A DNA stretch of 19,695 nt from Marinilabiliaceae bacterium UBA5213 (GTDB lineage Bacteria; Bacteroidota; Bacteroidia; Bacteroidales; Marinilabiliaceae), in assembly GCA_002412555.1 (NCBI GenBank), contig DHVH01000321.1, positions 1 to 19,695 of the forward strand, read 5' to 3'. A program made the position numbers and the translations under genes. Below the pieces are notes generated by a model. It was not told the DNA's origin, ran no database searches, and was given only the letters and a program-made list of their open reading frames with translations. This document shows, one piece after another, positions 1 to 8,301 of this stretch. The first letter of the stretch is position 1; each line of letters opens with the position of its first letter.

Positions 1-1
1 G

Positions 2-1528
2 ACGGGTGAAACGATCGACTTTTTTCATGTTCAGGAACCGCCGGTGGCCGATTTTGTAGCCGATATCACGGATGCCAACTGCTATCCGCTGGTAGTGCAG
101 TTTTCTGACCTGTCAGAGACCGATTACCCTGGCAGCTGGACCTGGCACTTTGGTGAGAACGATAACTTGTCGGAGGTGCAAAACCCTTTCTTTATCTATA
201 ACCGACCCGGCTTTCACGATGTGAAACTGATCAGCAGAACCACTTATGGATGTGCTGATACCATTGTGAAACAGGCCTATATTCATGTGGGTGGTCCATT
301 TGCTCAAATTGAATCACCTGATGTGGTTTGTGAGTTTGCGGATGTGGCGTTTAAAGCCGTTGCTTTACAGAATGTGTATGATATTAGATGGGATTTTGGT
401 GATGGCTACTCGGCCGAAGGCCCCGAAGCATCGCACCAATACCGGGCAACTGGCCATGTCAATCCCGTAATGTTTCTACGGTCAGATGCCGAAAACACCT
501 GTAACAAAGCAATTATTGATACAGTGCATGTATGGGATTTACTGGCCGATTTTTCTTTTATCGATGATAGTGATCAAGGCTGTGTGCCGCTGAATGTGTT
601 TATTAGCAACAACTCACTGAATGCTACTGATTGGCTTTGGGATTTAGACAATGGCTTAACTTCACAAGAGGCTGTCCCGTTGGTCACTTATGATGAGCCG
701 GGATTGTACGACATTGAGCTCATAGCAAGATATGCACCTCTGGGTTGTGCCGATACCATGTTAGTGAAAAACATTGAGGTCTTCCCGCTACCAAAGGTAA
801 GTATGCATGCCGATACTTTAATTTGTTACGCCGATGCCATTGAGTTATGGGCCAGCGGAGGTGTCAGCTATTTGTGGTCGCCGCCCGAAACCTTGTTTGA
901 ACCTCAGAGTAATATAACCATGGCGGCACCTGATGAGCATACCACTTATAGTGTTCAAGTAACCGATGCCAATGGTTGTGTAGAATTCGGCAGTGTGCAG
1001 GTGTTAGTGCAGCAGCACCCCGTTGTATTCCCTCGCGATACGGTGCTTATTATTGGAGAAGAGGTGCAATTGGATGTGTCAGATGATGAAATTGGGGCTT
1101 ATTTGTGGAGTCCGTCCGAGCATATCTCCTGCTCTGATTGTCCCAATCCTGTTTTTAAGGCCATGGAAAGTATAACCTACCAGGTGGATGTAACAGATGT
1201 TAATGGTTGTTTCACATTGTCTTATCCCTTTAATCTCACCGTTCAGAAGATTTATTCGGTAGATGTGCCGCAAGCCTTCACACCTAACGGCGATGGCGTT
1301 AACGATGTAGTGTTTGTGAAGGGATGGGGAATTCGGGAGTTGGTGGTTTTCCGCATTTTTAATCGCTTCGGGCAACTGGTATATGATTCTACTGACCTGA
1401 ACGAAGGTTGGGATGGTACCTATAAGGGCAGAGCGCAGCCTATGGAAACTTATTCGTACATGGTACAGGTGAGAACCGAAGAAGGGGGCCTTTTGCAAAA
1501 GACGGGAACCATTAAGCTTTTGCGTTAA
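2..1528 (+). CDS. Secreted PKD-repeat protein with type B T9SS C-terminal sorting domain (5' partial)
   Basis: The frame is open to the left edge, so the visible 508 residues are the C-terminal part of a longer protein; the GTG at 44 is internal. Three PKD-like domains are visible (about residues 15-95, 98-180 and 182-262), with WTWHFG and WDFGDG cores and paired GCADT segments. Two Ig-like repeats with YLWSP motifs and ends of the V-T-D-x-N-G-C type follow (about 265-340 and 345-415). The last 87 residues (422-508) match the gliding-motility-associated C-terminal domain: FTPNGDGVND, then FNRFGQLVYDS, then GWDGTYKG. In known systems this domain directs export across the outer membrane by the type IX system (type B sorting). 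The protein is probably a cell-surface or released adhesin-like molecule. Its stop overlaps the convergent neighbour by 4 bases. The domain call is secure; the substrate or binding partner is unknown. Confidence 0.9.
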   Translation, partial: TGETIDFFHVQEPPVADFVADITDANCYPLVVQFSDLSETDYPGSWTWHFGENDNLSEVQNPFFIYNRPGFHDVKLISRTTYGCADTIVKQAYIHVGGPFAQIESPDVVCEFADVAFKAVALQNVYDIRWDFGDGYSAEGPEASHQYRATGHVNPVMFLRSDAENTCNKAIIDTVHVWDLLADFSFIDDSDQGCVPLNVFISNNSLNATDWLWDLDNGLTSQEAVPLVTYDEPGLYDIELIARYAPLGCADTMLVKNIEVFPLPKVSMHADTLICYADAIELWASGGVSYLWSPPETLFEPQSNITMAAPDEHTTYSVQVTDANGCVEFGSVQVLVQQHPVVFPRDTVLIIGEEVQLDVSDDEIGAYLWSPSEHISCSDCPNPVFKAMESITYQVDVTDVNGCFTLSYPFNLTVQKIYSVDVPQAFTPNGDGVNDVVFVKGWGIRELVVFRIFNRFGQLVYDSTDLNEGWDGTYKGRAQPMETYSYMVQVRTEEGGLLQKTGTIKLLR

Positions 1529-2112
1529 AAATCAAGAGAGGCCAGTGAGGCTTTACTATATATTTCAAGTAATTCCAGCACACGCTCTTTTTTAATGCCG
1601 CCCGAAATAAAACTGAACTCTGAGGCAAAGCGGTAAATGTCACTGGCCAGAAATTCCCTAATTTTTATTTCGAGGTCGTAGCTGCCGCCCACGTATATTT
1701 CTCGCTCTATTTGCTTGCCTATCAGCTTTTTGATCTCAAGGGGGTTCAAGTCTTTATGTTCGCTATATTCAATGAGAGATTTTTCAAAACCATCGCTGTT
1801 AAACAGGATGAATCCAAGCGCAATTCGCCGACGAATTGGCAATTCGTACAGATATTTATCAATTTTCAGAAAAAGTTTCCCTCTTAGATCATCGGTGAGT
1901 TTGTTGTTGCGGGCAATAGAAGCACAAATTTGAGTGAACAAGGTATCGATGTCGCCTTGAGCAAGATCCTCGCCATAAACCATCCATTTTAAGAAATTCC
2001 CCTTTATAATGAAACCAAACTCTACCATGGCCTGATTAACATCAGTGGTGATGTGCAAGCGGTTGTCAATATCCAGCCTTTTTTCGGGACTCACTAATTT
2101 GAACTGGTTCAT
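1525..2112 (-). CDS. Conserved-looking hypothetical protein, 195 residues
   Basis: I do not recognise this family. The product is soluble and charged, with no signal peptide or membrane helix, and looks largely helical. The N-terminal part (about 1-60) contains alternating hydrophobic segments (VEFGFIIKGNFLKWMVYG). The rest is rich in K, E, I and L and contains ELPIRRRIALGFILF around 90-105. The ATG at 2110-2112 is chosen because a perfect TAnnTTTG element lies on the same strand at 2179-2186, giving a leader of about 60 bases. The stop shares 4 bases with the stop region of the convergent PKD gene. It is a lone gene between two envelope-related transcription units, and nothing in the context assigns a function. 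Coding status is supported by its length, a convincing start and the lack of a better ORF on the other strand. Confidence 0.75.
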   Translation of the reverse strand: MNQFKLVSPEKRLDIDNRLHITTDVNQAMVEFGFIIKGNFLKWMVYGEDLAQGDIDTLFTQICASIARNNKLTDDLRGKLFLKIDKYLYELPIRRRIALGFILFNSDGFEKSLIEYSEHKDLNPLEIKKLIGKQIEREIYVGGSYDLEIKIREFLASDIYRFASEFSFISGGIKKERVLELLEIYSKASLASLDF

Positions 2113-2178
2113 TGTTCAATCTTAAAATAGATGCGTTTTATAATTTCTAATACGGCCTGACTATTAAACTTGTTGCTT

Positions 2179-2186
2179 CAAAATTA
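2179..2186 (-). promoter_or_regulatory. Bacteroidota -7 promoter element for the 195-residue gene
   Basis: Plus-strand CAAAATTA reads TAATTTTG on the minus strand, a full match to the TAnnTTTG -7 element of the Bacteroidota primary sigma factor. No TTG at the usual -33 distance is clear; the nearest CAA on the plus strand, at 2200-2202, is too close. Predicted transcription starts near 2170. Confidence 0.45.
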
Positions 2187-2500
2187 GTAAATTATATCAC
2201 AAGTCTTTCTTGTTTCATTTTAGGGTATCAATTCATTTTTGTATTGGAGGTGCTCTAAAACCCTATTTTTTAGTGGGCTTTGGGTCATGCTGTTTCATTT
2301 GTTTAATTTTCCTTGTATCGGAAAAATTGACCACTCTATGTATAGTCTTTTGTAGTTTGTATGTAATTTTTCGTTATTGGTCAAATTTTTTGCTCAAACG
2401 GAAATAAATGTAACTGAGTTGTCTGTTTGTCCGTAATACTATCAACTTGCAAAAAAAAAAGGAAATTAATCTTTTCCCAATTGGCATCTGCCGCTAAAAT

Positions 2501-2515
2501 CAAATCAAATCAAAT
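2501..2515 (+). repeat. CAAAT tandem repeat in the leader of the OmpA gene
   Basis: Three perfect copies of CAAAT, preceded by a related AAAAT, end four bases before the chosen ATG at 2520. There is no Shine-Dalgarno sequence, as usual in Bacteroidota, where A-rich leaders favour initiation. The tract lies outside the coding region if ATG 2520 is correct, but within it if the upstream TTG at 2427 were used. Confidence 0.6.
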
Positions 2516-2519
2516 AAAA

Positions 2520-5003
2520 ATGAGAAAATTATTGTTAGGATGGCTCCTGTTTTCAGCTCTTTATACTTATACCTATGCCCAGGAAAATCCCCGTGTAAGT
2601 AAAAAGGATTTGATAGTTTCTGCGCCTTCCCATAGCCAACAATTGATTATTGACCATCTCGAAAAAGGAGATAAATATTATCGAAAAGCAATATATGATC
2701 GAGCTTTCAGGCACTATTTTCAGTTGTATGGAATGACTTCGTTTATTCCTGAACTCAATTACAAGCTTGGCATAAGTGCACTTTTGGGAGGTTCTGAAAC
2801 GGATGCTGTGACCTATTTACTGGGAGCAAATTCTTCTGTGGCAGGTGACTATTTCTATTATCTGGGTAAGGCCAATCAGGCTGTTTACAAATATGGCGCG
2901 GCTAAAGATGCCTATACTATGCACCATCAGTCATTAGGCACCATGGGGCAAAAAAGATTTGAAGAGGAGTTTATTCAACTGATCAACGAGTGTGATTTTG
3001 GACACTATGCTGTTCTGGACTCTTTGCCTTATTTTATTATAAATTTAGGCCCTGCGGTTAATAGTTATTTTGATGAGTATGGCGCTGTGGAACATTCAGC
3101 CACCAACTCACTTTTTATGACGGGCCGCAAGCCTGAACGACTCCCTGAAAAACCGGTTAGTCGCGACGCTTTTCGTGAGCGCCTGTTTAGCGCTGAGTAT
3201 AAAAATGGACAGGTATCTGAAGCTTCTGCCGTTTCTTCTCCTGCTTCTTCCTGGCGACATCTTGCTGTAGCAGGTTTGGACGCATCCAATGATGTATTGT
3301 TTGTGTACCAGGGGAAAAAGAGATCCGGGAATCTGCGTACGGCCAAAATTTCGAGTAAGGGACTGCGTGGCTCTAAAAAATTGAAAGGGGCTGTGGATCG
3401 TAAGATGTTTCAGGAGACTTCCATTTCGGTGGCGGACAATGGGGATGCTTATTTTGTGTCGGATAAACCCGGAGGCGAGGGAGGAACTGATATCTGGTAT
3501 GCCAAACGTAAGGGTAAAAACAAATACCGCAAGGCTATGAATGTGGGCGACCGCATCAATACGCCTTTCGATGAACGGTCTGTGTATGTTACGCCTGACG
3601 GTAATGCACTCTACTTTTCTTCCAATGGTCATTCCGGTTTAGGCGGTTTTGACATTTATAAATGTGAACGACAGCCGGATGCTTCCTGGGGAGACCCTGT
3701 GAATTTGGGCTATCCCATTAACAGCTCGGCCGATGATTTATTCTATCATCCTACTTCTGACTCTTTGGTGGCCCTCATGGCAAGCAGCCGTGCCGGTGGT
3801 TTTGGAGGACTGGATATCTATAAAATTAAGAAAGATCCCCGCATTCCTTTTGAAGTATGGGGCGAAGTAACCGATGTCAACGATGGCTCCATTTTGCCAG
3901 GCCGGATTACCATCATTGATTTGAAGGAGAATTCACCGGTGGCTTATGCCGAATCGGACCCATTGTCGGGCGAGTACTACCTTCAAATGGAAGATGTGGG
4001 CGATTACGCCATTCAGGCGGATGTAACAGGTTATAAGAGTTGGAGAGATACGCTGGAATTACCTGAGAAACGGAATGAGAAAATCCGTAGGGATTTTCAA
4101 CTGGAGAAATTACTTTTCCCCTATTCACTATGGGGTAACATCACCAACGAGGCCACTGGTCACCCGATTCAGGCGCAAATTCTCATTAAGTCGCTGACCG
4201 ATGAAGTGTTGATCAATAGTGGCTATTCCAGTGCCAATACCGGTTACTACTCGGTTACAATGGCCGATAAGGCCAATGTAATTCTAGAAGTAACTGCTGA
4301 AGATTTCTATGGGCGAACCCTGCAATTGCATAAAGATAAGATGATTGGCGACAATGGCGAGCTGAATATTACATTGGCCAGTAGCAAGCAGGTCTTTACC
4401 TTATCGGGGGTCATCAGTGATGAAATCTCAGGTAATGCTGTTCCAGCTGCCATCGCTGCTTTTCAGCCTGGTGTAATGGAACCTGTGGCTGTTAGCTACG
4501 CCGATTCTGTATCGGGTCGCTACAATCTAGCAATGGATAATCGTGGGCCATTTTTGCTGGAATTGACTGCTGAAGGTTATTTCTTCCTTAATAAGTCGCT
4601 TGAGTTCTTAGGGGATTCTACCTTGTTGGTGAGGAATTACGGCATGCAACCCATGTCAACAGGAGCCAGAATTGTGGTCGAGAATATTCTTTTTACCACG
4701 GGTAAAGCTACACTCAGAGCTGAAAGCTATTCTGAATTGAATAAACTGGTGCGCCTGCTTATAGAAAATGCAGATGTGCGCATTGAGGTGTCGGGGCATA
4801 CCGATAATGTAGGATCTGCCTCATTAAATAAAAGGCTGTCACGCTCACGGGCACAGAGTGTGAAAAGCTATCTGGAGAGTCAGGGTATTGACGCTGGCCG
4901 CATTGAGTTTGAAGGGTATGGTTTCGACCGTCCCATTGCTCCTAACGAAACAGAGCAAGGCAGAGCTGCTAACCGACGTGTGGAAATTGAAGTTATTGAT
5001 TAG
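2520..5003 (+). CDS. PorE-like OmpA-family protein (TPR, PD40, three regulatory-like domains, OmpA C-domain)
   Basis: The product has 827 residues. ATG 2520 is preferred over TTG 2427 because it starts a clean signal peptide (MRKLLLGWLLFSALYTYTYA, cut before Gln21). The order is: TPR-like helices about 35-140; PD40/WD40-like propeller segments about 299-435 with repeated GG-x-DIY/DIW strands (GGTDIWYAKR, GGFDIYKCER, GGLDIYKIKK); three carboxypeptidase-regulatory-like beta domains starting about 443, 533 and 624; and an OmpA C-terminal peptidoglycan-binding domain about 711-827 with SGHTDNVG, LSRSRAQSV and NRRVEIEV. This order matches PorE of the type IX secretion system, which links the outer-membrane machinery to peptidoglycan, but PorE is a lipoprotein with one regulatory-like domain, whereas this has a type I signal and three. 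It leads a three-gene operon, 14 bases from the next gene. The role as an envelope scaffold is inferred. Confidence 0.88.
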   Translation: MRKLLLGWLLFSALYTYTYAQENPRVSKKDLIVSAPSHSQQLIIDHLEKGDKYYRKAIYDRAFRHYFQLYGMTSFIPELNYKLGISALLGGSETDAVTYLLGANSSVAGDYFYYLGKANQAVYKYGAAKDAYTMHHQSLGTMGQKRFEEEFIQLINECDFGHYAVLDSLPYFIINLGPAVNSYFDEYGAVEHSATNSLFMTGRKPERLPEKPVSRDAFRERLFSAEYKNGQVSEASAVSSPASSWRHLAVAGLDASNDVLFVYQGKKRSGNLRTAKISSKGLRGSKKLKGAVDRKMFQETSISVADNGDAYFVSDKPGGEGGTDIWYAKRKGKNKYRKAMNVGDRINTPFDERSVYVTPDGNALYFSSNGHSGLGGFDIYKCERQPDASWGDPVNLGYPINSSADDLFYHPTSDSLVALMASSRAGGFGGLDIYKIKKDPRIPFEVWGEVTDVNDGSILPGRITIIDLKENSPVAYAESDPLSGEYYLQMEDVGDYAIQADVTGYKSWRDTLELPEKRNEKIRRDFQLEKLLFPYSLWGNITNEATGHPIQAQILIKSLTDEVLINSGYSSANTGYYSVTMADKANVILEVTAEDFYGRTLQLHKDKMIGDNGELNITLASSKQVFTLSGVISDEISGNAVPAAIAAFQPGVMEPVAVSYADSVSGRYNLAMDNRGPFLLELTAEGYFFLNKSLEFLGDSTLLVRNYGMQPMSTGARIVVENILFTTGKATLRAESYSELNKLVRLLIENADVRIEVSGHTDNVGSASLNKRLSRSRAQSVKSYLESQGIDAGRIEFEGYGFDRPIAPNETEQGRAANRRVEIEVID

Positions 5004-5017
5004 TTAAAAAACGAATT

Positions 5018-6661
5018 ATGAAGTGGACAAATATAGGTATGGTTATGATGTTGGGTGCACTGGTAGTGTTCTCGGCTTGTAAGCAAGATGATATCATTAT
5101 TAATGACCCGCAGGATGGCGATATGCGCAAAATTCGATTGGCCGGGCCAGCTGTCAGTTTTTCTTTGTCGGTAAATGATTTTATCGACGATTTGGCAGAA
5201 GAGAATATCTTTGTGGATGAAGATGGGCTGCTTTTCTATGAGTACAGAGAACCTGTGTATATCAATTGGGAAAGTCTGGTGAGCTTAAGGGATGTAAATG
5301 AAAGATGGGTCTTTGGCGTTCCGGATTTAACATCACCCTTAAAGACTGGTTCTGCCGAACCTGCGTTTTCGCAAGAGGTGGTGCTCAGTCACCAGGACGA
5401 TGTCCGGTATGACAACGTAACACTTCTGAATGGAGAATTGGACCTGTCTTTTGAGGTGCCACCCGGATATACTGGCACCCTTTCTGTTGAAATACCTCAG
5501 GCTACTTTGAATGACGAAGTTTTAAGGGTAGAATTTACGGTGGATGGTTCAGGTGTTGCTACACCAACTGAACCCATGCCTGTTTCATTGGCGGATTATT
5601 TCTTCGGGTTTGGCAATGCTGAAGCGCAGCCCTACAATAGCCACATCGATGTCCAAATTTTTCATGAATTAACATTGGCGGGTATTCCGGCTTCGGCAGA
5701 CCTAGTTCTCAATTTTTCGCTGACTGGTTTAAGCAAGTCCTCAGCCTATGGTTATTTTGGTGATCAAACGGCCATTAGGGAAGACGCTGAACTTAAATTT
5801 GATGTATTCAATGAAATTGACGATTTAGAAGGTAAAGTGGAGTTGGCTGATTTAGCCATGGACATAGAAATATACAACAGCATTGGTGTTCCATTTTATG
5901 TAGAGGCCTATAACATTCGTTTTTTTCAAAAGGATTCTGAAACACCTGATTCCTATTTGATAATAGAAGGGGAGAATAGGGCTGAGTTGGATTATATACC
6001 ATCGGCCGTGAATACCGAGCCGCTTACACCGGGCCAGACCAGTTATGCGGTTGACAGAGATAATTCTAACCTCTTTGAAATAGGTAATTCATTTCCTGTT
6101 CGCATGATGGTTGATCTTTTATCGCGTAGTAATCCTACTGCTCCAGAAGGTGTTGTGCCGGATGACAATAATTTTATGTTGGCGGTTGAGGAACTGCAGG
6201 CCGATTTGGTTGTTAAACTACCTTTCTGGTTTAAGGCCACGGAATATGCCCGCAAAGATACCATTGAGTTTGATTTTTTGGATATCATTGACGGATCTGA
6301 AGATGAGGTAGACCATATAGATTTGGCCAAAATATTTTTCGATTTTGAAAGTACTATGCCGCTTGATATTTTGGCCACTGCATGGGTGGTTGATGCTCAA
6401 GGTGAAAAGATTGATGACTTATTGAAAACCGGTACTTATATAATTAAAGGGGGAACTGCAGAAAATCCTGGAGAATCTACTTTTGAAATCGGTTTGACAG
6501 GTGAACAAATTGGTCTGTTCAAGGACCGGGAAGCTAAAGAGATTATTATGTCTTATACGCTTTCAACTCGTGGTGCCAACAGTGAGCCGGTAAAGATTAA
6601 ACAGGATGCTGCCATAAAGGGAGCAGTCTCCTTTGATTTTTCAGGCAATATTCCCAATTAA
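5018..6661 (+). CDS. Large outer-membrane lipoprotein of the OmpA/barrel operon
   Basis: The product has 547 residues. The signal peptide ends in a lipobox (VVFSAC, lipidated Cys21), followed by KQDD. Lys plus acidic residues just after the cysteine resembles the lipoprotein surface-export signal described in Bacteroidota, so surface exposure is possible. The mature part is acidic and beta-rich. An N-terminal segment about residues 45-70 (DFIDDLAEENIF, then DEDGLLFYEYRE) resembles a pattern I associate with Bacteroidota lipoproteins encoded beside DUF5723 barrels, but that is memory, not a search. No enzyme motif is visible. It starts 14 bases after the OmpA gene and ends 56 bases before the barrel gene, so the three are probably co-transcribed. 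It may bind a ligand or serve as the surface partner of the barrel; the function is unknown. Confidence 0.85.
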   Translation: MKWTNIGMVMMLGALVVFSACKQDDIIINDPQDGDMRKIRLAGPAVSFSLSVNDFIDDLAEENIFVDEDGLLFYEYREPVYINWESLVSLRDVNERWVFGVPDLTSPLKTGSAEPAFSQEVVLSHQDDVRYDNVTLLNGELDLSFEVPPGYTGTLSVEIPQATLNDEVLRVEFTVDGSGVATPTEPMPVSLADYFFGFGNAEAQPYNSHIDVQIFHELTLAGIPASADLVLNFSLTGLSKSSAYGYFGDQTAIREDAELKFDVFNEIDDLEGKVELADLAMDIEIYNSIGVPFYVEAYNIRFFQKDSETPDSYLIIEGENRAELDYIPSAVNTEPLTPGQTSYAVDRDNSNLFEIGNSFPVRMMVDLLSRSNPTAPEGVVPDDNNFMLAVEELQADLVVKLPFWFKATEYARKDTIEFDFLDIIDGSEDEVDHIDLAKIFFDFESTMPLDILATAWVVDAQGEKIDDLLKTGTYIIKGGTAENPGESTFEIGLTGEQIGLFKDREAKEIIMSYTLSTRGANSEPVKIKQDAAIKGAVSFDFSGNIPN

Positions 6662-6717
6662 GAAAACTTAATAGATAATTGACGGGAGAGCTTTATCCCA
6701 AACAATTAAAAAAAAGA

Positions 6718-8142
6718 ATGATGTATAAAAAATTTATATATAGTGTTTTGGGGCTTTGTTTCATAGCTGCCGGTATTAAGGCGCAATCACCTATGGGACT
6801 CTATTACATGGAGACCATACCACAGGTCAATCATTTAAATCCGGCCATGCAACCCCGAGCCAATGGCTTTTTTGCGCTTCCTAATTTCAATCAATTGTTT
6901 CAGAGTGATGTGGCCTTCTCTGATGTTTTTCAGGATGTGGGCAGTGAGTGGGTCAGCCCCCTCAGTCAACGCTACGATTTTGCTAAGCTATACAAGGCTA
7001 CCGGCGACGCCTTTAATATTAACGAGCAGGTGGATATAGGACTGCTCGGTTTCGGCTTTAGGTCGGGACGCGATTATTTTTCGTTTTCCTTATCGGTGAA
7101 AGGTGCTGTAAATGTGGGACTGCCTTATGACTTGTTAAAAATTGCAGAAAATGGGTTTGCCGATGGTTCAAAATTTGATTTTTCTACTTTGCGGACTAAA
7201 ACCATGACCTATAAAGAAATCAGTCTGGGCTACAGCCGCGAGTGGAATGATTACCTAACGGTAGGGGTTAATGTGAAACCACTGTTTGGGTTGGTGGGCA
7301 TGTTGTCTGATATAAATCGCTTTGAATTGCATACCAGTCGCCAACAGTACGACTTATTTGTCGATGGACGAATTTATTCATCTGCACCTATTGACGTGGT
7401 GGAAGGTGAGGCAGGCGATTTTCCCGAGTCCATCGAAGCTAAGGATATGGAGGGTGACGACTGGGCTTCTTATCTCACCTCTTTTAAAAATCCGGGGATT
7501 GCTTTGGATATGGGTGCTGTTTATGAATTGAACGACCGTTGGGCGTTTTCTGCAGCGCTCAACAATCTTGGGTTTATTAAATGGACTGAAGATCTCAATT
7601 CCCTCTCTTTTAATGGTACTTACTCTTTTAAAGGATTAGAGATTGATGGGTCAAACAAAGACGATATGGATAAAGCCGTGGAGGCCATTGGTGATTCCCT
7701 AAAATCGGTCATTGATTATGGGGTGGGACAGGAGAAGTTTTCCATGCCTTTGGTGCCTGGCTTGTATATGGGTGCCAGCTATAACCTTAATCATGCGCTA
7801 TCGTTTGGCTTTTTGTCCAGAAGCCAGTTCCAGAAAAATAATTACAGACAGGATTTTAACTTATCGGCCAACATCCAACCCTACAGTTTTGTGGCCCTAA
7901 ATGTCAATTACAGCCTTCGTGTCAATGGGGGTAATGGTCTGGGTACCGGCCTTAGTTTATTGATGGGACCCTTGCAGATGTACCTCCTGGCCGATTATAT
8001 GCCATTGCAATATGCTACGGTTAATATGGAAGGCGATGAGTTTTTGATGTTTCCCAACCAAAAAGAATTGAGCCTTAAGTTCGGACTGAACTTTATTTTC
8101 GGTCGCCACGGCCACAGAAATGAACCCAGTTTGTCGCTGTAA
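6718..8142 (+). CDS. DUF5723-like outer-membrane beta-barrel protein
   Basis: The product has 474 residues. Starts at ATG 6718 or 6721 both give a good signal peptide (YKKFIYSVLGLCFIAAGIKA, cut before Gln); the longer frame from TTG 6679 adds an unlikely charged leader. The mature start carries MGLYYMETIPQ, LNPAMQPRANG and FFALPNFN, which I recognise as the opening of the DUF5723 family, an uncharacterised Bacteroidota family of predicted PorV/PorP-like barrels. Many alternating hydrophobic strands follow, and the chain ends with a strand-like KFGLNFIFG and a short polar tail. It is the last gene of the operon with the OmpA protein and the lipoprotein, and it ends before a strong terminator. 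A membrane location is well supported; the role (transport, secretion accessory or anchoring) is not known. Family confidence is moderate. Confidence 0.83.
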   Translation: MMYKKFIYSVLGLCFIAAGIKAQSPMGLYYMETIPQVNHLNPAMQPRANGFFALPNFNQLFQSDVAFSDVFQDVGSEWVSPLSQRYDFAKLYKATGDAFNINEQVDIGLLGFGFRSGRDYFSFSLSVKGAVNVGLPYDLLKIAENGFADGSKFDFSTLRTKTMTYKEISLGYSREWNDYLTVGVNVKPLFGLVGMLSDINRFELHTSRQQYDLFVDGRIYSSAPIDVVEGEAGDFPESIEAKDMEGDDWASYLTSFKNPGIALDMGAVYELNDRWAFSAALNNLGFIKWTEDLNSLSFNGTYSFKGLEIDGSNKDDMDKAVEAIGDSLKSVIDYGVGQEKFSMPLVPGLYMGASYNLNHALSFGFLSRSQFQKNNYRQDFNLSANIQPYSFVALNVNYSLRVNGGNGLGTGLSLLMGPLQMYLLADYMPLQYATVNMEGDEFLMFPNQKELSLKFGLNFIFGRHGHRNEPSLSL

Positions 8143-8200
8143 ATTTTATCTGGTTGCTGTAAAATTATATAGCTGATAGGCGAAGCATTGAACACATTGC

Positions 8201-8226
8201 AGGGCGAGGTTTTCAACTTCGACCAA
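8201..8226. repeat. REP-like imperfect palindrome, copy 1
   Basis: CGAGGTT (8205-8211) and AACTTCG (8215-8221) form a 7-pair stem with one G-U pair and a 3-base loop. It is followed by ACCAATCC. It resembles the better palindrome at 8863-8883, which is followed by AATCC in the same relation, so the two look like members of one repeat family. Confidence 0.5.
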
Positions 8227-8270
8227 TCCTACATGGTAATTTTTAATTGCTAATTATCTATCGAATTAGA

Positions 8271-8301
8271 AAAAAGAGAGCGGTTTTACCGCTCTCTTTT
8301 T
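8271..8301. terminator. Strong bidirectional intrinsic terminator
   Basis: Thirteen perfect pairs (8271-8283 with 8289-8301) enclose a TTTTA loop: AAAAAGAGAGCGG pairs with CCGCTCTCTTTTT. The A-run and T-run at the two ends allow termination on both strands. It lies between the convergent DUF5723-like gene and the QueF-like gene, and its right end overlaps the QueF-like stop codon (8300-8302) by two bases. Confidence 0.9.

Larger units (their letters stand above)
2113..2519. other. AT-rich divergent intergenic region
   Basis: These 407 bases separate the minus-strand 195-residue gene from the OmpA operon. I see the minus-strand -7 element at 2179-2186, an A-tract of about ten at 2450-2460 and a short CAAAT tandem repeat at 2501-2515. 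A 65-codon reading frame with a TTG start (2210-2407) is hydrophobic and cysteine-rich with no initiation signals, so I do not call it a gene. I found no exact TAnnTTTG on the plus strand; near-matches such as TAATTTTT around 2364 are the best candidates for the operon promoter. Confidence 0.5.

Noticed and set aside
1079..1498. 139-codon minus-strand frame
   Set aside because: Antisense to the T9SS sorting domain region of the PKD gene.
2210..2407. 65-codon hydrophobic frame in the AT-rich gap
   Set aside because: It starts with TTG, has no promoter or conserved look, and its residues reflect T-rich DNA.
2501..2515. CAAAT repeat as a phase-variation switch for the OmpA gene
   Set aside because: Only three copies, and outside the coding frame at the preferred start; slippage control is not supported.
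3108..3632. 174-codon minus-strand frame
   Set aside because: Antisense to the OmpA-family gene, with no initiation signal and no recognisable domain.
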